From positions 1 to 62,156 of the forward strand of contig NZ_QAOO01000018.1 of the NCBI RefSeq assembly GCF_003051105.1: a stretch of 62,156 bases of DNA, read 5' to 3'. Positions 1-8,152 of this stretch are shown here, one piece after another. Source of the DNA: Nitrosomonas nitrosa (GTDB taxonomy: Bacteria > Pseudomonadota > Gammaproteobacteria > Burkholderiales > Nitrosomonadaceae). Both the position numbers and the translations under genes were made by a program. Every line of letters starts with the position of its first letter. Within the stretch, counting starts at the first letter, position 1. A model generated the notes under the pieces. The model made no database searches, was not told the origin of the DNA, and saw only the letters and a list, made by a program, of their open reading frames with translations.

Positions 1-861
1 GTAGCGCTCAAACAGCCTGGCGGTATCGATGGTGTTCTGCAGCGGCTTGGGTTGATACTGTTTGGATTGGACAGACGTCGTTTGTGCCGTATGCGTTGCC
101 GCTTCAAAGGCACCCAATCGCTTGATCAGATTCGGTTTCGATAGAGACCGATCGACGTAACTGGCTTTAACGGCCACGCCATGGCTGGAAACAAACACCA
201 GGCCATTGCCGCGTTCCTTGATTGCCAGGCCATGGTTTTGCAGCAGTTGGTGCAAACCCTGCCAAGTGTTGGCCCGCTTGATGTCATCGAGGCATTCGCG
301 CCGAATCCAGCCAAGCAGGCTCTCAATACCCGCTTTGGCTTCGATGTCCTGGATGATACGCAAAGATTTGTCTAGCTGGGTTTCATGGTTGACCTGGGTC
401 AGTCCGTACTCCTGCTCGATCTGTTCGCATAGCGTGGCAACCTTTTTGTAATCGTAATAGGGATTGTGGATTGTCAGTTTGCGGGGATGAATCTTGTTGA
501 TCGCAATATGGATATGCTGATGATCCGTATCGTCATGCACGACACTGATACGCTGATGTTCACGAAATCCCAATGCTTCACAAAACCGTTCTTCGATTGC
601 CTTCAGATCGGCATTGGACAACCGTTCACTTTCCGGGAAACTCAAGACCAGGTGGCAGGTTTTATCGGATCGGGCACGCCTGTTCATTTCCTGGGTGTTC
701 TGAATTTCCAGTAAGGCTGATGTCAGTTCATCGGTATAGCAGTTTGTAATTGAAACCAGCCCTATGCGCTCACTTTTACTTTGCGGATCGGTAAGATACT
801 TTACCAACGCAGAGAAATTGCTTTTGCGTAGCGATTTGATAGGAACGATTTTAGCGATCAC
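1..861 (-). CDS. traI: TraI-like relaxase, N-terminal part (runs off the left edge)
   Basis: Relaxase that would nick oriT and stay attached to the transferred strand during conjugation. Reading leftward from a GTG at 861 gives 287 uninterrupted codons to the window edge. Tyr22 in LVKY sits where the RP4 TraI nicking tyrosine lies, and the metal-binding motif HDDTDHQHIH is at about residues 109-118, followed by IAINKIHP and WIRRECL blocks also found in RP4 TraI. GTG is the only start near the open frame's beginning: an ATG a few bases upstream hits a stop at once. The gene is the leftmost part of the IncP-like Tra1 order and is preceded by traJ on the same strand. The C-terminal part, primase region if any, and later tra genes are outside the window. 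Confidence 0.93.
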   Translation of the reverse strand, partial: MIAKIVPIKSLRKSNFSALVKYLTDPQSKSERIGLVSITNCYTDELTSALLEIQNTQEMNRRARSDKTCHLVLSFPESERLSNADLKAIEERFCEALGFREHQRISVVHDDTDHQHIHIAINKIHPRKLTIHNPYYDYKKVATLCEQIEQEYGLTQVNHETQLDKSLRIIQDIEAKAGIESLLGWIRRECLDDIKRANTWQGLHQLLQNHGLAIKERGNGLVFVSSHGVAVKASYVDRSLSKPNLIKRLGAFEAATHTAQTTSVQSKQYQPKPLQNTIDTARLFERY

Positions 862-900
862 GGCATTTAAGCAGCTTAAATAATCTGGTTATTCCGAATA

Positions 901-1305
901 TTATTTCCTGAGTTTTATGATTTCTTTGAGCATCACACTTTGTGTTTCCTGGATTGTATCCAGGGTCATATAGAGCTGTGACTTGCCGATATATTTCGTG
1001 CGCTCGTCATTGGTCAGCCATAGCTTGATCAAGCCACCAAGCCGACCCAGATCGGCGTTGATTTTGAGCAGCGCATCCACCTGCCGGTTATCGATGATAC
1101 TGGTCACGTTGTAACCCAGACCCAGATTGCGCAGATATTCCGCAACCGTCAATCCCGCTTCATATGCTTTGGCTTTGATCACCCTCTCCTCCTCCGGCAA
1201 TACAGGAATTCTGAGCACCTTGTCCCGTTTGGCGCGCCGCGTTCCTTTGCTTCTATTCACAGCATGCAGTTTTTCATCACTTCTTTGGTGCTCTGGATCC
1301 GTCAT
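901..1305 (-). CDS. traJ: TraJ-like relaxosome protein
   Basis: Binds oriT next to the nick site and recruits the relaxase, by homology to RP4 TraJ. The 134-residue product shares the block INADLGRLGGLIKLWLT with RP4 TraJ and the preceding helix EAGLTVAEYLRNLGLGY. I start it at the ATG at 1305 because a GAGGT Shine-Dalgarno lies just upstream. The open frame extends to 1446, but that extension crosses the putative oriT. It lies 40 bp upstream of traI on the same strand and is divergent from traK, exactly as in IncP plasmids. Confidence 0.9.
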   Translation of the reverse strand: MTDPEHQRSDEKLHAVNRSKGTRRAKRDKVLRIPVLPEEERVIKAKAYEAGLTVAEYLRNLGLGYNVTSIIDNRQVDALLKINADLGRLGGLIKLWLTNDERTKYIGKSQLYMTLDTIQETQSVMLKEIIKLRK

Positions 1306-1684
1306 TTCACTTACCTCGTAGAGCAAGATCAACGTTGAGCACAGTAATGTGCGAATAAAGTTTGCGTGGAGATGGCCATCTCCACATATCTTGCCCTGTT
1401 GTGTGGATTTTTTAAAATATACTACCATTATATTATAAGTTTGCAAGTAGTTTATTTTCGTTATATCATAATTTCAGATGCTTTAAAAATACTTGCAAAA
1501 CGCTTCTTTCAAGCAAAATAAAGCGCTTTTGTAACAGAAGGAAAGCAAATAAAAAGCAAAAGAAACAAAGTGAAACGAATTGAAGTTGTAAGCAATTCGA
1601 TTGCCAGCAAAAGAAGCACAGAGGTGTGGCGAACAAGTTTTAAAAACAAAAAATTCCACCAAAGAATAATTGGATGCGGGAAAC
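1306..1684. other. oriT: Putative origin of transfer (oriT) region
   Basis: Gene-free stretch between divergent traJ and traK, where RP4 keeps its oriT. It holds a perfect 20-bp palindrome at 1366-1385 (GTGGAGATGG and its complement) directly followed by TATCTTG|C, with the predicted cut between 1393 and 1394 on the plus strand. This matches the P-type nic consensus YATCYTG|Y. From memory, RP4 reads TTCACCTATCCTG|CCCGG here; this sequence has TCCACATATCTTG|CCCTG. The palindrome is on the traJ side, as expected for a TraJ binding site. The AT-rich remainder up to traK may carry TraK binding sites, but I see no clear repeat there. Confidence 0.8.
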
Positions 1685-2014
1685 ATGGTGATGACCAAAA
1701 CCTTATCGGAACGTATCGCGCTATTTACAGACAGGAACAAAAACACCGGCAAGCCGTTTCTACCGGCGTTTATCGCATTGAAGCCGGATATCGAGCAGGC
1801 GTTAAAGGACGGGTGGACAGTGCGTCAGATTTGGAACACGCTGCATGACGAGGGAAGAATCAAATGCTCTTATCAATGGTTCAGAACCTTGGTCAAGCGC
1901 CATATCGGTGATGACAGAAAACAGAAATTACGCACCGCATCCAACAAACCAGCGATCACCGATCATGATGGATTTCGTTTTAATTCTACAACTGAAAAAG
2001 AGGAGCTTATCTGA
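1685..2014 (+). CDS. traK: TraK-like oriT-binding protein
   Basis: Relaxosome accessory protein, expected to bind and bend oriT DNA. The 109-residue product aligns by eye with RP4 TraK: a central block with AFIALKPDIEQAL, IWNTLHDEGRIKCSY and FRTLVKRHI, and a C-terminal tail GFRFNSTTEKEELI comparable to GFTFNPTPDKKDLL. ATG 1685 is chosen over the upstream TTG at 1670; the ribosome site is weak, so ATG 1691 is also possible. Its stop overlaps the traL start (TGATG). Confidence 0.85.
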   Translation: MVMTKTLSERIALFTDRNKNTGKPFLPAFIALKPDIEQALKDGWTVRQIWNTLHDEGRIKCSYQWFRTLVKRHIGDDRKQKLRTASNKPAITDHDGFRFNSTTEKEELI

Positions 2015-2745
2015 TGGCTAAGATACATATGATTCTGCAAGGCAAAGGGGGTGTGGGTAAATCGTTCATCTCATCGACACTGGCACAGCATAAGATCGCC
2101 AAAGGTAAAAATCCTTTATGTATCGATACCGATCCGGTTAACGCTACATTCTATGGATTCAAGAAACTGAATGTAAAGCAGGTTAATGTGATGAACAACG
2201 ATGAGATCGATCCAAGAAAGTTCGATGACTTGATCGAGCTCATCGCCAATACTGAAACCGATGCCATTATCGATAACGGCGCGAGCACCTTCGTGCCGAT
2301 GTCGCATTACCTGATCAGCAACCAGATTCCGGCTTTGCTGCTGGATATGGGACATGAACTGATTGTTCATACGGTGGTTACCGGAAGCCAGGCATTGCTC
2401 GATACACTCAATGGTTTTGTGCATCTCGTCAAACAGTTTCCGAAGGAAGCATTATTCGTTGTCTGGCTTAATCCTTACTGGGGCGAGATCATCATGAACG
2501 GCAAAGAGTTCGAGGAAATGAAGGCCTATGTCGACAACAAAGCTCGCGTATCGGCCATCATTAGAATTCCGCACTACAAACCGGAAACCTTCGGCAAGGA
2601 TTTAAGCGAAATCCTGCAGTCGAAATTCACGTTTGATGAAGCGCTGAAAAGCAGCACTTTGCCAGTGATGGTTCGCCAGCGATTGACCATTATACGCAGA
2701 CAACTGTTTACCACTCTTGAAAACGTGGCTGCGGTTTTGTCATGA
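2014..2745 (+). CDS. traL: TraL-like ParA-family ATPase
   Basis: Small P-loop ATPase of the ParA/MinD type found between traK and traM in IncP Tra1 regions; its exact role in transfer is not settled. The Walker A motif QGKGGVGKS is at residues 9-17 (deviant ParA form) and CIDTDPVN at about 36-43 forms the next strand. Length is 243 aa, as in RP4. It is translationally coupled on both sides: start overlapping the traK stop, stop overlapping the traM start (ATGA). Confidence 0.88.
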   Translation: MAKIHMILQGKGGVGKSFISSTLAQHKIAKGKNPLCIDTDPVNATFYGFKKLNVKQVNVMNNDEIDPRKFDDLIELIANTETDAIIDNGASTFVPMSHYLISNQIPALLLDMGHELIVHTVVTGSQALLDTLNGFVHLVKQFPKEALFVVWLNPYWGEIIMNGKEFEEMKAYVDNKARVSAIIRIPHYKPETFGKDLSEILQSKFTFDEALKSSTLPVMVRQRLTIIRRQLFTTLENVAAVLS

Positions 2746-3170
2746 ACAACGACGGGCTGGAGGCATTGATCAAACGGATCGCATCAGAACATAGCATCGT
2801 TCTGACAAAAGATGATCCGATTTTGATGATGCATACGCTCAATGAAGTACTGCTGGAACAGAATGAAAAAGCGCATGCTGATTTGCTGAACAAATACGAA
2901 GCGATCCTGCAGGAAAGTTTCAATCAATGGCAGACGGTCGCCAGCAAAAAAGCCAATGCACTGATCAGCGCACAACAAAACAATATCAGCAAAAGCAACG
3001 ATCAGCCAATAGATCAGAGCATGCAATTAATCAGCGAGAAAGTCAAAATCGCAATTAATCATGAGATCCGTGATCTGACCCGAATTTCCAGGCAGGCGGC
3101 CATTATGAATTTACTGGCTGCCGTTCTGGTATTGGTTTCTGCGGTATTGGTTCTTGTAATCTTGAGCTAG
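2742..3170 (+). CDS. traM: TraM-like conjugation protein
   Basis: 142-aa protein with a helical, charged body and a single C-terminal membrane segment (about residues 118-140, LLAAVLVLVSAVLVLVIL). RP4 TraM has similar size and topology and occupies the same place at the end of traK-traL-traM. Identification rests mainly on position, length and topology, because little motif content is visible. It overlaps traL by 4 nt. Confidence 0.75.
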   Translation: MNNDGLEALIKRIASEHSIVLTKDDPILMMHTLNEVLLEQNEKAHADLLNKYEAILQESFNQWQTVASKKANALISAQQNNISKSNDQPIDQSMQLISEKVKIAINHEIRDLTRISRQAAIMNLLAAVLVLVSAVLVLVILS

Positions 3171-3296
3171 CAATAAAAAATTAATATAAAAACAAAATGG
3201 TTCTAGTGCGTAAAGAATGTAGCAACTAAGTCGGAAGTTTACCGGTAATTGAGAAGAAAAATTCACGACAATTCGATAAGCATTGGAGTTAGAGAC

Positions 3297-3524
3297 ATGA
3301 GTGAAACAAATTTGACCCTAAGCGAAATAATCAAGTCCGGCGAAAATGCGGAAGAAGTTGATCCAGTGGTGGCCGCAAAAATTATCGGAGTAAAAGTGAA
3401 TACGCTTGCCTCATGGCGCTGCACAAAGAAGGAGATCATCCCTTTTTACAAAATAGGTAGCAAGATCAGGTACAAGATATCTGATTTGATCGCCTGGAAA
3501 GAAAGCAAAAGAGTGTGTCGATAA
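3297..3524 (+). CDS. AlpA-like helix-turn-helix protein
   Basis: 75-aa DNA-binding protein of the MerR/HTH_17 type: AAKIIGVKVNTLASW followed by PFYKIGSKIRYKISDLIAW, the usual helix-turn-helix plus wing of AlpA regulators and excisionases. ATG 3297 is used because GGAG lies 9 nt upstream. It sits between traM and the tRNA at the element's edge, where AlpA/Xis-type proteins that control integrase expression or excision are often found. No integrase is visible on this side. Confidence 0.7.
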   Translation: MSETNLTLSEIIKSGENAEEVDPVVAAKIIGVKVNTLASWRCTKKEIIPFYKIGSKIRYKISDLIAWKESKRVCR

Positions 3525-3609
3525 TGGTTACCAGGATATTACAATGTAACCCCAGCGTAACCCCGAGTAAGCATGAAAAATTCTTTCGTTATGCAACTTA
3601 TTGATTTAA

Positions 3610-3685
3610 TGGTGCCGGCACCAAGAATCGAACTCGGGACCTTCTGATTACAAATCAGCTGCTCTACCATCTGAGCTATGCCGGC
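3610..3685 (-). tRNA. tRNA-Thr (TGT anticodon)
   Basis: A full cloverleaf reads on the minus strand: acceptor GCCGGCA pairs with TGCCGGC, then discriminator A and an encoded CCA end. The anticodon loop is CTGATTTGTAATCAG, anticodon TGT, and the T arm has GTTCGATTC. The 3' end at 3610 faces the mobile element, the usual arrangement when an integrase recombines into a tRNA 3' end. It lies 45 bp downstream of sspB on the same strand. Confidence 0.95.
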
Positions 3686-3730
3686 ATAGGGGGTTTTTAA
3701 TATTTCTAAAATTTGCTAAATCGAAATACT

Positions 3731-4159
3731 TTATTTGATAAGTTTCAAGTGAACTTGGTTTTGTCGACTATCTTGTGATAAATCATGAGCGACTCCTGAT
3801 TCCGGAGAGTCCGCACTTTCTTGCGTCTGAGTTTGCGGAGTTTTCTGCTCAGTTTCAACGCTAAAATATAATCCTTGATTAATTTCCTTTGCAAATATTG
3901 CTTTCACTGCGTTGACTGGTATCAATATCTTTCTCGGTAAACCATTAAATCGAGCTGTAAATTGAATAACTTCATTCCCGATAACTAAATCTTGGGTTGC
4001 TACGGGACTGATATTAAGAGTAATCTCCCCGTTCTTTATATAATCTTCAGGCACCACCACATCCTTAATGACATCGACCAAGATATATGGAGTCAATGCA
4101 TTATCATCACACCAATCGTAGATTGCACGTATTAGATAGGGTTTGGTAGTAGTTGTCAT
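3731..4159 (-). CDS. sspB: SspB, ClpXP specificity-enhancing factor
   Basis: Adaptor that delivers ssrA-tagged proteins to the ClpXP protease. 142 aa: folded N-terminal domain (YLIRAIYDWC, TPYILVD, ITLNISP, FTARFNG, IPVNAVKAIFAKE) followed by a polar tail rich in Gln and Ser and the short basic C-terminus VHLKLIK, which fits the ClpX-binding XB motif. It lies one base downstream of sspA, the usual pairing. Confidence 0.92.
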   Translation of the reverse strand: MTTTTKPYLIRAIYDWCDDNALTPYILVDVIKDVVVPEDYIKNGEITLNISPVATQDLVIGNEVIQFTARFNGLPRKILIPVNAVKAIFAKEINQGLYFSVETEQKTPQTQTQESADSPESGVAHDLSQDSRQNQVHLKLIK

Positions 4160-4759
4160 TTACTTACGCATCAGTTTCTCTGATGGCGTCAACGCATCAA
4201 TAAACAAAGGCCTACTAAATAACCTTTCTGAATATTTGAGTAGTGGCGCCGCCTGCTTCGGCAAACGAATACCATAATGATCAAGGCGCCACAGCAAAGG
4301 AGCTATCGCCACATCCAGCATAGAATATTCGTCACCAAGCATAAATTTCTGCTTTTCAAATATTGGGGCAATTAAGGTCAAACTGTCCGCAATAGCTACC
4401 CGTTTTTTATCTGCCACCTTCTGATCATTCTGCTCAATTGCATCGATATGGCAAAATAATTCCTGCTCAAATCGATGAAGGAGCAATCTCGCACGCGCGC
4501 GCATTACCGGCTCAGCTGGCATTAGCTGGGGATGTGGAAAACGATCATCAATATATTCGTTGATAATGTTTGATTCATATAATACAAGATCTCGCTCAAT
4601 TAAGACGGGTACACGTCCATAAGGGCTAATTACAGCGAGATCTTCTGGTTTATTATGTGGATCCACATCAATGACCTGAAAATCCATATCCTTTTCATGC
4701 AATACAATACGGCATCGATGACTAAAAGGACATGTTGCAGTGGAATACAGCGTCATCAT
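4160..4759 (-). CDS. sspA: SspA, stringent starvation protein A (GST fold)
   Basis: RNA-polymerase-associated protein with a glutathione-S-transferase fold, 199 aa. The N-terminal thioredoxin-like half begins MTLYSTATCPFSHRCRI and includes GRVPVL and LYESNIINEYID; the C-terminal half is helical. It follows petC by 43 bp on the same strand, a common betaproteobacterial order (petABC-sspA-sspB), so it is probably cotranscribed. The cysteine near the N-terminus does not prove GST activity; SspA proteins normally lack it. Confidence 0.92.
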   Translation of the reverse strand: MMTLYSTATCPFSHRCRIVLHEKDMDFQVIDVDPHNKPEDLAVISPYGRVPVLIERDLVLYESNIINEYIDDRFPHPQLMPAEPVMRARARLLLHRFEQELFCHIDAIEQNDQKVADKKRVAIADSLTLIAPIFEKQKFMLGDEYSMLDVAIAPLLWRLDHYGIRLPKQAAPLLKYSERLFSRPLFIDALTPSEKLMRK

Positions 4760-4802
4760 AATGATTTATTTATCTTCAAAATCTCCTACCCGATGCTTAT
4801 CT

Positions 4803-5522
4803 TTATTGAACATCTCTCCAATATTCACGCTTTAACAAATAAGTTAGTCCAAGCATGCCAAGCAAGAAAATTATTACTATAACCCCGAGCTTTTTACGGT
4901 AATTTGCATGAGGCTCACCCAAATAAACCATATAGTTTACCAGATCTGCAACAAAACGATCATACTCTTCTTTAGAAAGTACACCAGGCACACTTAATTT
5001 CAGCTCTTTGATTTCAGGTATGTCCTTATTACTATCAACCACTTGTTGACCTTGTAACTCATATAACACATGAGGCATTGCTACGCTCTCAAAAATCAAA
5101 TTGTTCCATCCAGTAGGTACAGTGCTATCTCTATAAAAGGATCTAAGATACGTATATAGCCAATCCGCACCACGAGAACGCGCAATTACGGATAAATCTG
5201 GTGGAGCAACCCCAAACCATTCCTCAGCTTCGTTCTTTTTCATAGCTGTGAGCATAAGATCTCCAACCTTTTGCTCAGTATAAATAAGCTTTTCGCTGAT
5301 TTCTTGATTAGTCAATCCTATATCTTGATGCCGGTTATACCGCATAAAGCTTGCACCATGGCATGTCAAACAATAGTTAACAAAACTTTGTGCCCCCCGT
5401 TGCAACGAAGCATTATCGGAAGTATCTATTGGCGCTTTATCAAGTTTTACATCCGCTGGAGCTGCAAAAACAATGACTGGTACCAAACTAACAATAAAAA
5501 GCAAGCATTTAATCAATCTCAT
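4803..5522 (-). CDS. petC: Cytochrome c1 of the bc1 complex
   Basis: Haem c subunit of ubiquinol-cytochrome c reductase, passing electrons from the Rieske protein to soluble cytochrome c. 239 aa: Sec signal peptide (1-20), haem site CLTCH at 51-55, a likely axial methionine in ESVAMPHVL, and a C-terminal membrane anchor (LGVIVIIFLLGMLGLTYLL) ending KREYWRDVQ. Its start overlaps the petB stop by 4 nt. In an ammonia oxidiser this complex serves both forward respiration and reverse electron flow to quinone/NAD. Confidence 0.95.
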   Translation of the reverse strand: MRLIKCLLFIVSLVPVIVFAAPADVKLDKAPIDTSDNASLQRGAQSFVNYCLTCHGASFMRYNRHQDIGLTNQEISEKLIYTEQKVGDLMLTAMKKNEAEEWFGVAPPDLSVIARSRGADWLYTYLRSFYRDSTVPTGWNNLIFESVAMPHVLYELQGQQVVDSNKDIPEIKELKLSVPGVLSKEEYDRFVADLVNYMVYLGEPHANYRKKLGVIVIIFLLGMLGLTYLLKREYWRDVQ

Positions 5523-6766
5523 TTTGTCACTCTTTTCGGTTCTGGTTTTGTTTTATCTATCTTGCTATACCACGGCATAAGAATGAAAAATGCAAAATAA
5601 ATAACTGTAAATATTTGAGCCAACAATGTATACAAAGGCGTAGGTGCTTTAGTGCCAAGCCACCCAAGAACAAAAAAACTAATCACAAACAGTGTTAGCG
5701 CAATTTTGAAATAAGGCCCTTTGTAACGTATTGATTTAACGGGGCTACGATCTAGCCACGGCAAGAAACAGAATATAATCACAGCAGCCGCCATCAATAT
5801 AACGCCCCATAGTTTCGCATCAATCCAAAGAAAATTGACGGTAACCGCCCTGAGCATGGAATAGTAAGGCGTAAAATACCATACAGGCGCAATATGATCA
5901 GGAGTTTGTAGCGTATTGGCAGGAATAAAATTATTATACTCTAAAAAATACCCCCCCATCTCGGGCGCAAAGAATATTATCCCGCAAAATACAATTAGAA
6001 ACGCCACTACTCCAACTATATCTTTCACGGTGTAGTAAGGATGGAACGGTATTCCATCAACGGGCGTACCCGTTTTAGGATCAATATTAGCTTTAATTTC
6101 TATTCCGTCCGGATTATTGGAACCTACCTCATGTAATGCAATGACGTGAACAAAGACCAACACAACCAGCAATATTGGCAATGTCACTACATGGTATGCA
6201 AAAAAACGATTCAATGCAGCATCGGAGAGCATGAAATCCCCGAGTATCCAGTTTGACAATGTTTCCCCAATGAAGGGTATCGCACCAAACATACTCACAA
6301 TAACTTGAGCACCCCAGTAAGACATTTGTCCCCACGGCAGAATATAGCCTGTAAAGGCCAAACTCATCAGCACGAAGAAAATTGCCATACCGATCAGCCA
6401 TAAAAGCTCGCGTGGCTTCCGATAAGAACCATACATCATTCCTCGGAACATATGCAGATAAACAACCACAAAGAACATGGATGCACCGGTTGAATGCATA
6501 TAGCGAATCAACCAACCAAAGTTAACATCTCGCATAATGTATTCAATTGAGGAAAAAGCCAAATTTGCATCGGGCTTGTAGCTCATGGTAAGGAAAATAC
6601 CGGTAATCAATTGATTAACGAGCACAAGTAATGCCAATGAGCCAAAGTAATACCAGAAATTGAAATTCTTGGGAGCATAGTATTCAGAAAGATGTGCTCT
6701 CCAAGTAGCAGTCAACGGAAAACGTTCATCAATCCACTCGACAATCGAACCTTTTTGTTTACTCAT
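5519..6766 (-). CDS. petB: Cytochrome b of the bc1 complex
   Basis: Membrane core of complex III, 415 aa with about eight hydrophobic helices. Family blocks are visible: NFWYYFGSLALLVLVNQLITG, RYMHSTGASMFFVVVYLHMFR and FAYHVVTLPILLVVLVFVH carry the paired histidines for two haems b, and PVWYFTPYYSMLRA carries the Qo-site region. Positioned between petA and petC with 1-bp and 4-nt junctions, so clearly an operon. Confidence 0.96.
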   Translation of the reverse strand: MSKQKGSIVEWIDERFPLTATWRAHLSEYYAPKNFNFWYYFGSLALLVLVNQLITGIFLTMSYKPDANLAFSSIEYIMRDVNFGWLIRYMHSTGASMFFVVVYLHMFRGMMYGSYRKPRELLWLIGMAIFFVLMSLAFTGYILPWGQMSYWGAQVIVSMFGAIPFIGETLSNWILGDFMLSDAALNRFFAYHVVTLPILLVVLVFVHVIALHEVGSNNPDGIEIKANIDPKTGTPVDGIPFHPYYTVKDIVGVVAFLIVFCGIIFFAPEMGGYFLEYNNFIPANTLQTPDHIAPVWYFTPYYSMLRAVTVNFLWIDAKLWGVILMAAAVIIFCFLPWLDRSPVKSIRYKGPYFKIALTLFVISFFVLGWLGTKAPTPLYTLLAQIFTVIYFAFFILMPWYSKIDKTKPEPKRVTK

Positions 6767-6767
6767 T

Positions 6768-7367
6768 TTATGCTGATTCCTTGCTTTCAGAGCCGATCAA
6801 AAGTTGATTCTCACTCAGATAGGTGTGAGGAGGTACAACTAGATTAGTGGGCGCCGGAACACCCTTATAAACGCGCCCCGCCAAATCGAATTTAGAACCA
6901 TGACATGGGCAGAAAAAGCCACCCAACCAGTCAGCTCCCAGATCTGCAGGAGCGATATCTTTTCTATATACCGGAGAACATCCTAGGTGCGTACAGACCC
7001 CCTCAACTACCAGAATTTCTGGTTTAATAGATCGTGTTCTATTTTTTGCATAAGCAGGCTGCTGGTCTTTCTCTGAATTAGGATCAGCCAATACAACCTC
7101 TAATTTCTCCAAATTCTCTAACATATCCTGTGTGCGCTTCAACACCCAAACTACTTTCCCGCGCCATTCAACCATCAGCAGCATACCAGGCTCTAGCTTA
7201 CTGATATCGACCTCTACAGGCGCCCCTGCCGCTTTAGCGCGTTCGCTAGGCATCATGCTTAACATAAATGGTGTCGCCACCGCCACACCAGCAATCCCGC
7301 CCGCTACAGATGTGGCTAGCACTAGAAAACGACGCCGACTATTCATCTCACCACCGCTGTCTGCCAT
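6768..7367 (-). CDS. petA: Rieske iron-sulfur subunit of the bc1 complex
   Basis: 2Fe-2S subunit that oxidises ubiquinol at the Qo site. 199 aa. The Tat-type signal SRRRFLVLATS at 10-20 precedes a membrane anchor. Cluster motifs are CTHLGC at 125-130 and CPCHGS at 153-158, both with the ligands and the disulfide cysteines. First gene of petABC. The 385 bp upstream should hold the promoter. Confidence 0.95.
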   Translation of the reverse strand: MADSGGEMNSRRRFLVLATSVAGGIAGVAVATPFMLSMMPSERAKAAGAPVEVDISKLEPGMLLMVEWRGKVVWVLKRTQDMLENLEKLEVVLADPNSEKDQQPAYAKNRTRSIKPEILVVEGVCTHLGCSPVYRKDIAPADLGADWLGGFFCPCHGSKFDLAGRVYKGVPAPTNLVVPPHTYLSENQLLIGSESKESA

Positions 7368-7753
7368 TTTTTTAATAATTCCATTTAATGAATTTCTTAT
7401 TCAGAATTGACTCTTATATTCAAACGATAAGAACCAAAGACTCAAATATCTATTTTTCCACGTATAAAGAGGAATATGCGCCCATCAGGCGCATATCTTT
7501 GTAATTATAGCATAACCCTTTGCATAACAGGGTAATATACCGTAAGAAATAATTTATTTTCTTTAAGCCTTAGCAATATCCATCACGTTCTTCGAATAAT
7601 TATTTTCGTAAAAACTATTATTGACTCAGGAAGTATTTATTTACTAATAGCTTCTGTAGCAATGCTTGCAAGTTTACAATTATCCCCCCATAGCTTCAGC
7701 AAATGGGTAAGTTTTCATATATATTTTTTACCAGGCAACAGCTCGCTATAAAA
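7368..7753. other. Intergenic region upstream of petA
   Basis: 386 bp without a convincing gene; AT-rich. It should contain the petABC promoter (minus strand) and the end of the ubiCAD transcript. The only clear structure is a 9-bp perfect stem with a 5-nt loop at 7474-7496 (ATATGCGCC and its complement). It is not followed by a proper T run on the minus strand, so I note it as a possible terminator for the upstream operon only. Confidence 0.5.
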
Positions 7754-8128
7754 CTACCAATGCTTTTTTTTCGTATTCCATTTATAAAGCCTTGCTGCGA
7801 AGAGATTATAGGCAATTCGACCAAGTTGTTTGATAACAGGCAGGCCCAGCAAAACAGCTTTCCATTTTTCGCGAGGGGAATGTTGCCAAATCACCAGAAA
7901 AGCGTCGAAGCCGATATGGATTCGCCCATATTCATCGACCACATGTAACCGCTCACGCACTTGCTCGATTTCCGAATGAATTTCAGTGACCAGTTGCGTA
8001 TTTATATGCACATCTTTCCACTCAACCGGGCACCCTTCCATCTTGCCTTTTTGATTCTCGATGCCCGCTTTACATATTGGGCAGGCTGAGTTGTAATACA
8101 CTTTAAGTGGCGATTTTTCGTTAGCCAT
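7754..8128 (-). CDS. DCC-family (DUF393) thiol-disulfide-like protein
   Basis: 124 aa. Starts with a short strand followed by YYNSACPICKAGIE, a thioredoxin-like CPxC site at about residues 15-18, and keeps the family's later block with FDAFLVIWQ and a hydrophobic helix LGRIAYNLFAARLY. These proteins are named after a conserved DxxCxxC motif; here the Asp is replaced by Asn (YNSACPIC). Last gene of the ubiC-ubiA-ubiD run, 24 bp after ubiD, so a redox role near quinone synthesis is possible but unproven. Confidence 0.75.
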   Translation of the reverse strand: MANEKSPLKVYYNSACPICKAGIENQKGKMEGCPVEWKDVHINTQLVTEIHSEIEQVRERLHVVDEYGRIHIGFDAFLVIWQHSPREKWKAVLLGLPVIKQLGRIAYNLFAARLYKWNTKKKHW

Positions 8129-8152
8129 GAGTAATATTTTTCATTATTTCAG

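Noticed and set aside
901..1446. Longer traJ beginning at 1446
   Set aside because: The extension crosses the palindrome and nic site; ATG 1305 has a good Shine-Dalgarno and fits family length.
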